From Skermanella sp. TT6 (GTDB taxonomy: Bacteria > Pseudomonadota > Alphaproteobacteria > Azospirillales > Azospirillaceae): 64,000 nucleotides of DNA. Below, in pieces: positions 26,213-35,193 of the stretch. A program made the translations under genes and the position numbers. How positions within the stretch are numbered: position 1 is the stretch's first letter; every line of letters starts with the position of its first letter. The stretch covers positions 744,001 through 808,000 of the forward strand of contig NZ_CP067421.1 of the NCBI RefSeq assembly GCF_016653635.2. The letters run 5' to 3'. The notes under the pieces were generated by a model that worked only from the letters and a program-made list of their open reading frames with translations, searched no databases and was not told the origin of the DNA.

Positions 26213-29200
26213 GTCGACCCCTCCAGCTTCCGCTCCCGGCCGGCGAACCACGTCACGTACAGCGTCGGCAGGAAGACGAGCGTCAGCAGCGAGGCGACGA
26301 GCAGGCCGCCCATGATCGCGAAGGCCATCGCCCCCCAGAACACCGTGAACGCGATCGGGATGAGGCCGAGCACGGTGGAGGCCGCCGTCAGCATGATCGG
26401 GCGGAACCGGGAACTGCTCGCCTCGATCACGGCGTCCGTCACGCCCATTCCCGACTTGCGCTCCGCCTCGATCTGCTCGATCAGGATCACCGCGTTCTTC
26501 GCGATCATGCCGACCAGGGCGAGGACGCCCAGGATGGCGACGAAGCCGAGCGGCTGACCGAACGCCAGCAGCGCCAGGACGACGCCGATCAGCCCCAGCG
26601 GCACCACGCTCAGCACGAGGATCAGCCGCTGGAAACTCCTGAGCTGGACCATCAGCACGGTCAGCACGAGGAACAGCATCAGCGGCACGACGGCGAAGAC
26701 CGACGCGCGGCTGTCGGCGCTTTCCTCCGCGATGCCGCCGACCTCGATGCGGTGACCCTTCGGCAGGGTGGCTGACAGTTCCGCGATCTTCGGGGCCAAC
26801 TCGTCGATGACCGATTCCGGCAGGATGCCGCCCGCCACGTCCGCCTGTACCGTCAGCGTCGGCACCCGATCGCGGCGCCAGACCAGCGGATGGTCCTGCC
26901 CGTACTCGAACGTCGCGAACTGCTTCAGCGGGACGGCGCGCCCGTTCGGCAGGGACACTTCGAGGGTGCGCAGCGTTTCCACGGAAAGGGTCTGCCCCCG
27001 GATCTCCCGCGCCAGGACGTTGACCAGATAGATCCCGTCCCGCACCTGGGTGACCGTCGTCCCGGAAATCGCGGTGTTCAGCACGGAGGATGTCGCCGCG
27101 GAGCTCAGGCCCAGGCGCCGCGCCTCGTCCTGGTCGATCCGGATGCGCAGCTCGCGAGCGGTCTCCATCCAGTCGAAGTTGATCCGCCGCGTCTCCGGGG
27201 CGGTCGCCACGACCTGCGCCAGCCGGAGGGCGATCTCGCGCACCTCGACGGGATCGGGACCGCTGACGCGGTACTGGAGCGGCCAGCCCACGGGCGGGCC
27301 GAGTTCCAGCGGGTAGACGCGCCCGACCACGTCGGGGAACTCCTCGGCCAGCAGCTGCTCAAGCCGGGGTTGCAGCCGCTCGCGCGCCTCGATGCTTTTG
27401 GTCACGATCACGGACTGGCCGACGAAGGGGTTGGCCAGCTGGACGTTCAGCGGCAGGTAGAAGCGGATGGCGCCGCGCCCGACATAGCTGCTCCAGCTCT
27501 CGATGTCGGGGTCCTCGCGCAGGCGCGCGTCGAACCGCTCGACCGCGCTCTGCGTGGCATGGATCGACGCGTTCTGCGGCAGCCGGAGATCGACCAGAAG
27601 CTCGACGCGGTCCGACGGCGGGAAGAACTGCCGGGGAACCAGGCCCAGCAGCAGGACCGAGAGGACGAAGAAGCCGAGCGTGACCCCGATCGTCAGCCAG
27701 CGCGCCCGGATCGCCGCGGCCAGCACGCGGCGATACGCCCGCAGCACGAAGTTCGGCTCCGTGCCGACGGCCGCCCTGGGCGGGCGCAGCAGCATGGTGC
27801 CCAGGAGGGGCGCGAAGATCATCGCGACGAACCATGAGGCGATCAGCGCGATCCCGACGACGGCGAAGATCGAGAAAGTATACTCGCCGGCCGAACTCTG
27901 CGCGAATCCGATCGGAACGAAGCCCGCGATCGTCACCAGCGTCCCGGCCAGCATGGCGAAGGCCAGCGTCTTGTAGGCGTATACCGCCGCCACGTTCATC
28001 GGGTCGCCGGCCGCGAGCCGCCGCGTCATCGCGTCGATGGTCGTCAAGGCGTCGTCCACCAGCAATGCCAGCGCGATGATCAGCGCACCCAGGGAGACGC
28101 GCTGAAGGTCGATGTCGACCAGATCCATCACCGGGAAGACGATGGCCAGCGTCAGCGGTATGGCGATCGCCACCACGGTCCCGGCGCGGACGCCGAGCGC
28201 CAGGAAGCTGACGGCCAGCACGATGAGGATCGCCTGCCACAGGGAGGTGGTGAAGTCGGAGACCGCCTCGTCCACGGTGCTCGCCTGATCGGCCACCAGC
28301 TCGGCCTGGATGCCGATCGGCAGGTCGGCGACGATGCTGGCCATCTCGGCCGCGATATTATCGCCCAGCGCCAGGATGTCGCCGCCGTCGCGCATCGCGA
28401 TCGCGAGCCCGAGCGCCGGCTCGCCGTTCACCCGGAAGGCCGGCTGCGGCGGGTCGGCATAGGCGCGACGGACTTCGGCGAGATCGCGCAGCCGCAGCAT
28501 GCGGCCCGCCGCCACGAAGTTGACGTCCAGGATGTCCCGCTCGGATTCGAAGGCGCCCGAGACCTGGAGGGACAGCGCCTCCTCGCCGGTGCGCAGCACG
28601 CCGGCGGGTCTCACCATGTTCTGGGCCTGGAGCGCCGCGATCAGCGCGCCCGGATCGACCCCGAGCCCGGCCAGCGTCTCCGCCGAGAAATCGACGAAGA
28701 TACGCTCGTCCTGCTCGCCCAGGATCTCGATCTTCGAGACGTCCGGCACGAGCAGGAGGCGGGAGCGGACCTCCTCCACATGGTCGCGCAGCTCGCGGTG
28801 CGTGAAGCCCTCGGCGGTGAAGCCGTAGATGATGCCGAACGTGTCGCCGAAATCGTCGTTGAAGCCCGGCCCGACGACGCCCTCGGGCAGGGTGTGGCGC
28901 ATGTCGGCGACCTTCTTGCGCACATCGTACCAGGTGTCGGCCACCGCCTGCCCCTGGGCGCTTCCCACGAGGTCCACGAAGATCACGGTCGTCCCGGCGA
29001 CGGTGTAGCTGCGCAGCCGGTCGAGGTTGGAAACCTCTTGCAGCGTCCGTTCGAGCCGCTCGGTCACCTGCTGAAGCGTGTCGTCCAGCGTAGCACCCGG
29101 CCACTGGGCCTGCACCACCATGGTGCGGATCGTGAAGACCGGGTCCTCCGCCCGGCCGAGCTTCAGGAACGACAGGGTTCCGGACACGACGATGCCGATC

Positions 29201-29262
29201 ATGAAGAAGACGACCAGCGAGGGGTTCCTGATCGACCACTCGGACAGGTTGAAGCCGCTCAC
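26209..29262 (-). CDS. RND (HAE1-type) efflux permease
   Basis: Encodes 1017 residues with the RND layout: helix 1 (about 15-33), periplasmic loop 1, a helix bundle (about 335-535), loop 2 and a second bundle. The proton-relay Asp pair is in the fourth helix, ALALLVDDALTTID. Family motifs include GADP-type pore residues and SIFAVVGIALIASWFVAMIFAPLLG. The stretch SSRFRPIMLTAASTVLGLIPIAF is in the C-terminal half. The substrate is unknown; relatives export drugs, dyes or lipids. The start overlaps the adaptor stop by four bases. No outer-membrane channel gene is nearby. Confidence 0.93.
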   Translation of the reverse strand: MSGFNLSEWSIRNPSLVVFFMIGIVVSGTLSFLKLGRAEDPVFTIRTMVVQAQWPGATLDDTLQQVTERLERTLQEVSNLDRLRSYTVAGTTVIFVDLVGSAQGQAVADTWYDVRKKVADMRHTLPEGVVGPGFNDDFGDTFGIIYGFTAEGFTHRELRDHVEEVRSRLLLVPDVSKIEILGEQDERIFVDFSAETLAGLGVDPGALIAALQAQNMVRPAGVLRTGEEALSLQVSGAFESERDILDVNFVAAGRMLRLRDLAEVRRAYADPPQPAFRVNGEPALGLAIAMRDGGDILALGDNIAAEMASIVADLPIGIQAELVADQASTVDEAVSDFTTSLWQAILIVLAVSFLALGVRAGTVVAIAIPLTLAIVFPVMDLVDIDLQRVSLGALIIALALLVDDALTTIDAMTRRLAAGDPMNVAAVYAYKTLAFAMLAGTLVTIAGFVPIGFAQSSAGEYTFSIFAVVGIALIASWFVAMIFAPLLGTMLLRPPRAAVGTEPNFVLRAYRRVLAAAIRARWLTIGVTLGFFVLSVLLLGLVPRQFFPPSDRVELLVDLRLPQNASIHATQSAVERFDARLREDPDIESWSSYVGRGAIRFYLPLNVQLANPFVGQSVIVTKSIEARERLQPRLEQLLAEEFPDVVGRVYPLELGPPVGWPLQYRVSGPDPVEVREIALRLAQVVATAPETRRINFDWMETARELRIRIDQDEARRLGLSSAATSSVLNTAISGTTVTQVRDGIYLVNVLAREIRGQTLSVETLRTLEVSLPNGRAVPLKQFATFEYGQDHPLVWRRDRVPTLTVQADVAGGILPESVIDELAPKIAELSATLPKGHRIEVGGIAEESADSRASVFAVVPLMLFLVLTVLMVQLRSFQRLILVLSVVPLGLIGVVLALLAFGQPLGFVAILGVLALVGMIAKNAVILIEQIEAERKSGMGVTDAVIEASSSRFRPIMLTAASTVLGLIPIAFTVFWGAMAFAIMGGLLVASLLTLVFLPTLYVTWFAGRERKLEGST

Positions 29263-30383
29263 GGTGCGGCCCCCAGGATGCGGACCTGCTGTCCCGGCCG
29301 GAGCGCCTGCACTCCCGCCGTGACGACGACGTCATAAGGCTCCAGCCCTTGCGCGACGACGACCCGCGCCAGGTCGAAGCGATCGACGTCGATGTTGCGC
29401 AGCGCCACGGTGCCGCTGGCCGGATCGACGATCCAGACGGCGGGCTGGCGGTTCGACTGCGTCAGGGCCGAGGCGGGAATCTCGATCGCCCCGCCCCCGC
29501 CCAGTTGCATCGACCCGACGACGGTGGAGCCCAGCCGCATCGCCTCGGGCGGGTCGTGCAGGCCGATCCGGATCTGGAAAGTCCGGGTCACGGGATCGGC
29601 CTGCGGCGCCACCTCGCGCACCCGGCCGGTGGTGCTCACCGCCGGGTCCGAGGCCAGCGCCACCGTGATGACGGGGTCGGCGGGCGCACTCTGGATCAGC
29701 CGCGCCGGCACGTCGAAGACGGCGTCGCGCCCGCCCTGGCGGGCCAGTTGCACGATCATGCGGCCCGCCGCCACGACCTCGCCCGTTTCGGCGCCGCGGG
29801 CGGTGACCGACCCGGCGCTGTCCGCGACCAGTTCGGTGTATCCCAGCTGGTCCTCGGCGTTGTTGAACTGGGCCTGGGCGGCATCGAGTTGCGCCTCGGC
29901 GGACTGCCTCGCTTCGAGCGCCTGGTCGTATCGCGCGCGGGTCGTCCAGCCCTGGGCCAGCAGGGTTTCCTGCCGCTCGTAATCGTTGCGCACCCTGGTC
30001 AACTGGCCCATGGCGGCCGTCAGGTTGGCGCGGGCCGTCTGGAGGGCGTTGCGCGCCGATTCGGGATCGAGCCGGGCGATGACTTGGCCGGCCTCCACCC
30101 GGTCGCCCACGTTCACCGGTCGCTCGATCATCCGTCCGCCGACGCGGAACGACAGGCTGACCTCCTCCTGCGCCTGGACCTGTCCCGTCAGGGTGACCGT
30201 CTCGCCCGCCTCGCGCTTCTCGACCGTCACCACCCGCACGGGACGGATCGGCTCGGCCGCGCTTTCCTCGTCATCCCCGCACGCCGCCAGCAGCGTCAGC
30301 GACGCGACCGCGAGCACCAGGGGCACCGGCGAGTGTCGGGATTTCCGCTCGGAAGCACGGATCCAGTTCTGTCTTCGGTACAT
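29259..30383 (-). CDS. RND periplasmic adaptor lipoprotein (membrane fusion protein)
   Basis: Encodes 374 residues with a lipobox LTLLAAC (C35) after a fairly long basic leader. The barrel-sandwich/lipoyl half follows (VSLSFRVGGRMIERPVNVGDRVEAGQVIARLD). An alpha-hairpin of about 95 residues comes next, beginning at ARNALQTARANLTAA, and then the beta-barrel and membrane-proximal domains (PQADPVTRTFQIRIGL). It would link the RND permease to an outer-membrane channel. It is the first of five genes joined by four-base overlaps. The upstream GntP gene ends 42 bases before its start. Confidence 0.92.
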   Translation of the reverse strand: MYRRQNWIRASERKSRHSPVPLVLAVASLTLLAACGDDEESAAEPIRPVRVVTVEKREAGETVTLTGQVQAQEEVSLSFRVGGRMIERPVNVGDRVEAGQVIARLDPESARNALQTARANLTAAMGQLTRVRNDYERQETLLAQGWTTRARYDQALEARQSAEAQLDAAQAQFNNAEDQLGYTELVADSAGSVTARGAETGEVVAAGRMIVQLARQGGRDAVFDVPARLIQSAPADPVITVALASDPAVSTTGRVREVAPQADPVTRTFQIRIGLHDPPEAMRLGSTVVGSMQLGGGGAIEIPASALTQSNRQPAVWIVDPASGTVALRNIDVDRFDLARVVVAQGLEPYDVVVTAGVQALRPGQQVRILGAAP

Positions 30384-30425
30384 GGTCGCTCCCCAATGTG
30401 CCGGTTCACGGCGAGCTTGTTCGGA

Positions 30426-31895
30426 TCAGAAGGAGCCGAGAAGGTTCGTCAAGACGATCAAGACGGCCAGCGCGAGCATCGGAATGGCGCAAGCGACGAT
30501 GAAGATGTCGCCGTAAGCCTCCCGGTGCGTGATCTTGCAGACGGTGAGCAGGGTGATGACGGCGCCGTTGTGCGGCAGCGCATCAAGGGCGCCCGATGCG
30601 ACCGCCGTCACCCGATGCATCGCATCGAGGGAAACGCCGGTCGCGTGCGCCAAGTCGACGAAAGTCGGGCCCAGGCTGTCGAGGGCGATGCTCATGCCGC
30701 CGGAGGCCGAGCCGGTCATCGCGGAAAGGACCGAGACCGAGACCGCCACCGACATCAGCGGGTTGCCCCCGCCGACCCCCAGGACGGTCTCGCTGATCAG
30801 GTCGAAGACCGGCAATGCTGCGATCACCGCGCCGAATCCGACGAGGCTCGCGGTATTGAAGATCGGCAGGACCGAAGCGTCGGCACCCTTGTCCAGGCTC
30901 GCCCGCAGGTCGGCCAGCCGGCGCCAGTTGCCTGCGATGAGCAGGAGGATGGCGAAGAACAGCGCCACGATGACCGCCCAGACGCCCCGGACGCTCTCGA
31001 TCGTCGTGGCCCCGAACAGGGGTTCGGCGAGCCACGCGGTGTCGAGCATCGGAATCACGATCCGGATGAAGGCGAAGTTGGTCACGATCACCACGACGAC
31101 GGGCAGCACCGCCAGCGCCACCGGGGGCAAATTCCCGTCCCGGTGCGGTTTCCCCGGCGCGGGGTCCCCCGACAGTTCGGCGATGTCGAACCCCTCGCCC
31201 TGCGCGTGCTCGCGCATCGCCACGTCCGGTCCCGGCACGCCGTCGGCATGCGCGCCGTAGCCCTCGCCCGCCGCCCGCGCCCGGGCGGCGCGGCGGTTCA
31301 GCCAGGCCAGCCCGAGCAGCAGCATGACGAGACCGGTGATGATCCCGAGCCCCGGGGCGGCGAAGGCCGTGGTGCCCAGGAAAGGCATGGGGATCGCGTT
31401 CTGGATGGCCGGCGATCCCGGCAGGGCCGACATGGTGAAGGTGAACGCGCCGAGCGCCAGCGCCCCCGGCATCAGGCGCTTCGGAATATCGGCGGCGCGG
31501 AAAAGGGCGGCCGCCACCGGTATGATCGCGAAGGCGACGACGAACGCCGAGACGCCGCCATAGGTCAGCACGGCGCAGCAGAGCACCACCGAGACGATGG
31601 CGCGCTCCGGCCCCAGCCAGGCGCTGACCGATCCGGCGAGCGATTTCGCCGATCCGGTATCGTCCATCAGCTTGCCGAAGATGGCTCCCAGCATGAACAG
31701 CGGGAAGAACGAAACGATGAAGGCGCCGGTATTGGTCATGAAGATCTGGGTATAGGCCCCGAGGATCGGCAGCCCGCCGGTCAGCAGCGCCGCGAGAAGC
31801 GCCATGGCCGGAGCCAGGATCAGCAAGGTCACCCCGCGATACGCAAGGTACATGAGCAGTCCAAGCGCCAGGAGGACCGCGACGAGATCGAGCAT
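30426..31895 (-). CDS. GntP-family permease
   Basis: Encodes 489 residues, with about twelve hydrophobic segments and a polar loop near 215-255. GntP proteins import gluconate and related sugar acids or hydroxy acids. Typical stretches are FFPLFMLGAIFGKLMDDTGSA, GGVSAFVVAFAIIPVAAALF and TGSASGGMSIALDSLGP. The last is near the end and resembles the family's signature region. The substrate cannot be read. It ends 42 bases before the RND adaptor gene and might share its transcript, but no functional tie is evident. The ribosome site ahead of ATG 31895 is weak. Confidence 0.88.
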   Translation of the reverse strand: MLDLVAVLLALGLLMYLAYRGVTLLILAPAMALLAALLTGGLPILGAYTQIFMTNTGAFIVSFFPLFMLGAIFGKLMDDTGSAKSLAGSVSAWLGPERAIVSVVLCCAVLTYGGVSAFVVAFAIIPVAAALFRAADIPKRLMPGALALGAFTFTMSALPGSPAIQNAIPMPFLGTTAFAAPGLGIITGLVMLLLGLAWLNRRAARARAAGEGYGAHADGVPGPDVAMREHAQGEGFDIAELSGDPAPGKPHRDGNLPPVALAVLPVVVVIVTNFAFIRIVIPMLDTAWLAEPLFGATTIESVRGVWAVIVALFFAILLLIAGNWRRLADLRASLDKGADASVLPIFNTASLVGFGAVIAALPVFDLISETVLGVGGGNPLMSVAVSVSVLSAMTGSASGGMSIALDSLGPTFVDLAHATGVSLDAMHRVTAVASGALDALPHNGAVITLLTVCKITHREAYGDIFIVACAIPMLALAVLIVLTNLLGSF

Positions 31896-31974
31896 GCCGG
31901 TGGTTCCGTGCGGTGGTGGCCGGCGCCGTCCCAGCCCCGAGGGGGCGCCTGGGCCGCGGAGCCGGCGGCCGGTT

Positions 31975-33234
31975 TCAGGCGGTTTCGGGATACCGTGCGT
32001 CGTTGGGATACCGTTCGAAGTCGTTGCCGAGCGCCCTCCAGTCCGCCAGCCACCGTTCCGCGACCCTTTCGCCCTCCTCGCGGAGCCTCGCGAAATGGGC
32101 GGGGCTGCGGTCGAACTTGGAGGTGTGCTTGAGGCCCCAGGCGGTCTCGCGTGTCATCTTGATCGTCCGGACATCGATGATCTTGCGGGTGTCCAGCGGC
32201 GGATGACTGTCCCCGTACCTCCTGATCCACTGGTTGACCGTCATGATGCCGTCCAGTTCCTGACCCAGGGACAGGTTGCCGGCCAGGTCGTTCACCCGAT
32301 CGTCGATGTCTTCGAGGCTGATGTTCAACGAAGCGGGACGGAACTCCTGAGGATTTATCCGGACGATCCAGATCTCGTCAGGCTTTTCCTCCCTGGTCGC
32401 GGCGTCCAGCAGATCCCGCACGGGCGGATTGCGTGAGTACAGGCCGTCCCAATAATAGCCATTGCGGGTGACGGTCCTGCCCGTGTCGCATGTCGGGAAC
32501 GTCATGTCGCCGATGACCTGCGCCGGCAGGACTTCGGGAAGCGTACCCGAGGCCGCCACGCCCTCCAGCGATATCGATCGGCGCATCCGCCACCGGACGA
32601 TGTCGTACTGGTCGATCTCCCGCCCGTCCGGCAGCAGGCCCATCTGCTCAAGGGTCTTGTCGCTGTCGAAGATCTCGAAGTTGCCGCTGAGAACCTCGAT
32701 GGCGCCGACGATGATCCGCAGATCGGCCTTCGCCAGCCGCGGCCAGTCGATCGAGTCGAAATCCGGGCACACCGCCTTGAGGAGAGCCGGGAAGCCCAGG
32801 TATTCCTGGCGGGCGCCCATCATCGACAGGCTGGTGAGACCCAGATCGGCCTTGGGGTCGTAGGGATTGGAGCCGGGAAACGGCATGCCCCGCGATTTCC
32901 AGTGCAGGAGCGTGCCGACGATCTGGTTGAGGGCGGTTTCGGCCGGGGTGGTCGCGGCGAACGTCGTCCAGAGATGATCCAGACGCTCGACGGCCTTGTC
33001 GATCGTACCGCAGTCTGCGTCGGCCGTGTTGGGAGCCAGGCCGTACCATGTCGCGAACGCGCACAGCGCGCCGGCCGAGGTGCCGCTGAGCGCGATGATC
33101 CTGAAGGTGTCGCCATCCTGCGGGTTCGCGTCCCAGCTCTTTTTCGTCGCCAGGATCGTCCTCAGCACGCCCCAGGTGAACGCGGCATGCGTGCCCCCGC
33201 CCTGGCAGGCGATCGCGACCTTTCTGATGGCCAT
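31975..33234 (-). CDS. patatin-like phospholipase
   Basis: Encodes 419 residues. The oxyanion loop is CQGGGTHAAFTWGVL (10-24). The nucleophile is S53 in GTSAG and the dyad Asp is D263 in YWDGLYSRNP. The fold is that of patatin acyl hydrolases, which cut lipid ester bonds. There is no signal peptide or membrane helix, so it is cytoplasmic unless secreted by another route. A polar C-terminal region of about 130 residues is of unclear role. The GntP gene follows 79 bases later. It is the first of two patatins here; the other lies beside bdhA and has a different C-terminus. Confidence 0.9.
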   Translation of the reverse strand: MAIRKVAIACQGGGTHAAFTWGVLRTILATKKSWDANPQDGDTFRIIALSGTSAGALCAFATWYGLAPNTADADCGTIDKAVERLDHLWTTFAATTPAETALNQIVGTLLHWKSRGMPFPGSNPYDPKADLGLTSLSMMGARQEYLGFPALLKAVCPDFDSIDWPRLAKADLRIIVGAIEVLSGNFEIFDSDKTLEQMGLLPDGREIDQYDIVRWRMRRSISLEGVAASGTLPEVLPAQVIGDMTFPTCDTGRTVTRNGYYWDGLYSRNPPVRDLLDAATREEKPDEIWIVRINPQEFRPASLNISLEDIDDRVNDLAGNLSLGQELDGIMTVNQWIRRYGDSHPPLDTRKIIDVRTIKMTRETAWGLKHTSKFDRSPAHFARLREEGERVAERWLADWRALGNDFERYPNDARYPETA

Positions 33235-33417
33235 GACTTTCCTATCTTCACTCGATGCAACGGAGACGTATTCGAAGATCCCGGCTCGCCTCGTTGAGAG
33301 AATTGCCGTTCACCGTCGTGAAGGGCTTGCCCCTCACGACGAACCTCCAGGATCAGGAAAGCCGCGGTGACGGAGGGGCCGCCCGCTTCCGTGATCGCGC
33401 GGCCGCGCGCTCCCGAA

Positions 33418-33999
33418 CTACCTCATCGAAACATCGGTGTCGTAGGGAACCCTGATCTTCTTGACGGTCAGGTCGAGCGGCGCATCCGAAGTCGAGGCCG
33501 CGGTGCCCAGGTACATGAAGGTCCCGGCCGGCAGGGATGCCCCCGCGGGCAGCGTCGTGCCGGCGGGCAGGCAGGCGCCGGGCGGCAGAGACATGCCCGC
33601 GGGCAGCGTCGTGCCTCCCGGCAGGAACATGCCGCTGGGAAGGATCGAGCCCTTGGGCCAGGTCGTGCCCTCGGCCACCCTCTCGCCATCCGCCAGCATC
33701 GCGCCGTTGGGCATGGTCATGCCCTTGGTGATGGTGACGCCGCTGGTCAGGGCGACGCCGCTCGCCAGACCTATGTCCTCATCGACGTCCATGCCGTTGA
33801 GCAGGCACACGCCGTTCAGCAGCTTGACGTCGTTATCGAGGGTGACGTCATCGACCAGCAACAGGCCGCGACTGATGGTCACGCCGTCCACCACCATCTC
33901 CGCCGCCGTGGCCGGCCCGGCGAAACCGCAGAGGCCGACGCCGACGACCATGAGGCCGGCAGCCGCCGGCATGGCTTTCCAAGCACGTGTTCTGCGCAT
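33418..33999 (-). CDS. secreted six-residue-repeat (hexad) protein, unknown function
   Basis: Encodes 193 residues. A Sec signal peptide (about 1-33, ending ATAA) is followed by 22 uninterrupted six-residue units from 34 to 165. Most units end in Gly or Asp and nearly all have a hydrophobic third position. Early units are variable (VTISRG, VKLLNG, VALTSG). Later units converge on TTLPAG, MSLPPG and ASLPAG. A charged 28-residue tail ends the protein. Such strict hexads suggest a beta-solenoid resembling left-handed beta-helices, but with a different consensus from acyltransferase hexapeptides. I recognise no family. GGAAGAAG precedes ATG 33999. Two cysteines lie in the repeat region. Confidence 0.7.
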   Translation of the reverse strand: MRRTRAWKAMPAAAGLMVVGVGLCGFAGPATAAEMVVDGVTISRGLLLVDDVTLDNDVKLLNGVCLLNGMDVDEDIGLASGVALTSGVTITKGMTMPNGAMLADGERVAEGTTWPKGSILPSGMFLPGGTTLPAGMSLPPGACLPAGTTLPAGASLPAGTFMYLGTAASTSDAPLDLTVKKIRVPYDTDVSMR

Positions 34000-34164
34000 G
34001 ACTTCTTCCTTTTTAAGAAGATGAAAATCCTAGACTGCCGGTACTGGTTGCGGCCACCGGGACAAAAAGGCCTGTATTCTTCAAACAGCCTGATGTTTAC
34101 TCGCCGCGCTCTTTGCTAAAGCGGTGCCTGATCAGGTCGATCCGCCCGAGGCGGCTGATCCGAT

Positions 34165-34252
34165 GCGTTGCGCCATGGGCGCAACCTACGATCGTCGGCC
34201 TGCATCACCTCCGCCCTGCATCGAGCCGTCGGTTGCGCCCATGGCGCAACGC
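34165..34252. repeat. paired inverted hairpin element (BIME-like)
   Basis: A 22-base sequence (34165-34186) reappears exactly as its reverse complement at 34231-34252, with 44 bases between. Each arm is itself a hairpin: GTTGCGCC, ATG, GGCGCAAC. This two-hairpin layout is that of REP/BIME elements in intergenic DNA. The rest of the 34000-34318 gap shows no gene. Related words (AAGCGGT near CTGATC) occur on both sides, at about 34120 and 34290. Confidence 0.6.
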
Positions 34253-34318
34253 GGTGCGGCGAGTGGAACGGCAGGCTGCGTCAACCGAAGCGGTTCAACC
34301 TGATCGGAGCACGCAAGC

Positions 34319-34726
34319 TCACCCGATGCGTTCGCGTTGCCATTGCTCGAAAAGGCGCCTCTCCTCGATCTCCCGGCGGACCTCCTCGTCCTGCAAGGCG
34401 CGTTGGCGTTCGAAGTCGAGTTGCCGCCGCGCGCTGGCGTCCCGCGAGGCTTCGGCCTCCTGCGACCGCCGGATTTCGGCTTGCCGGTCCAACGTCATGT
34501 TGCCGGCGATGCCTCCGGCGGCGGCCCCGATGAGCATGCCGCTCGTGCTGTTGCCGAAGATCGCCCTGCTCACGCCGGCACCGGCTGCGGCGCCGCCGAG
34601 CGTGCCGACCCCGGCCGCCGCGGTTCCGCCGCCGGCCGTCTCGCAGCCCGCCAGCGCCAACCCGGCGACGATCCCCAGCAAGGAGATCCTCAGTCCGGCG
34701 CGGGGCGCTCCATGCGATTTCCTCAT
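34319..34726 (-). CDS. glycine-zipper lipoprotein
   Basis: Encodes 135 residues. The lipobox LALAGC (C28) ends a lipoprotein signal. A glycine/alanine-rich zipper (about 31-75, GTLGGAAAGAGVSRAIFG and MLIGAAAGGIAGN) follows, then a long charged helix (about 80-130, rich in Arg/Glu) that looks like a coiled coil. This resembles OmpA-linked and 17-kDa surface-antigen type lipoproteins that sit in the outer membrane. Its start overlaps the EF-hand gene stop by four bases, so the two proteins are made together. Confidence 0.75.
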   Translation of the reverse strand: MRKSHGAPRAGLRISLLGIVAGLALAGCETAGGGTAAAGVGTLGGAAAGAGVSRAIFGNSTSGMLIGAAAGGIAGNMTLDRQAEIRRSQEAEASRDASARRQLDFERQRALQDEEVRREIEERRLFEQWQRERIG

Positions 34727-35193
34727 CTCGCAACTCCCTGGTCGGAGCTCGCCGCCTCGACCATTTCTTCGAAGGACAGGGCACCGTCACCATTCTTGTC
34801 GCCGGCCGCGAACGCCCGGGTCTTGTTGGCCATCACCTCCGAGAAGGTCAGGACGCCGTCGCCATTGGCGTCGATGCGGGAGAACCTGGCCGGGTCATGC
34901 GGCCCCAGTTCGCTCCGCGTCAGCGTCCTGCTTCGATCCTTGTCGAGCGAACTGAACCCGACCGCCGCATCCCGCGCGAGTTCGGCCTCGCTGACCAGGT
35001 CATCGGCATCGGTGTCGGCCGCGTCGAAAGCCAAGCGCTCGTACCCTGTCGCTCCCGACCCGCCGGCCTGCTGCGCAGGCGCGGACTTGACCGATCCGCC
35101 TGCCATGACAAAGGAGAAACACAGTGATGCCACGAGAAATCGGGCATAGGGGTTCAGCATAGCCCATCGTGCTCTTGCATATTGGCTAAGCAT
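34723..35193 (-). CDS. EF-hand calcium-binding protein
   Basis: Encodes about 156 residues. A hydrophobic signal or anchor (about 14-35) precedes up to four EF-hand loops: DTDADDLVSEAE, DKDRSRTLTRSE, DANGDGVLTFSE and DKNGDGALSFEE. The last two are canonical calcium loops. It is probably exported. ATG 35193 is chosen since AAGGA lies seven bases ahead; longer in-frame starts exist upstream. It overlaps the lipoprotein gene (ATGA), suggesting a calcium-responsive envelope pair. The region upstream (35194-35420) is AT-rich and holds no gene I can support. Confidence 0.75.
   Translation of the reverse strand: MLSQYARARWAMLNPYARFLVASLCFSFVMAGGSVKSAPAQQAGGSGATGYERLAFDAADTDADDLVSEAELARDAAVGFSSLDKDRSRTLTRSELGPHDPARFSRIDANGDGVLTFSEVMANKTRAFAAGDKNGDGALSFEEMVEAASSDQGVAR

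Noticed and set aside
27834-29337. Plus-strand frames opposite the RND permease
   Set aside because: No start signal or recognisable protein; they mirror the codon bias of the permease gene.
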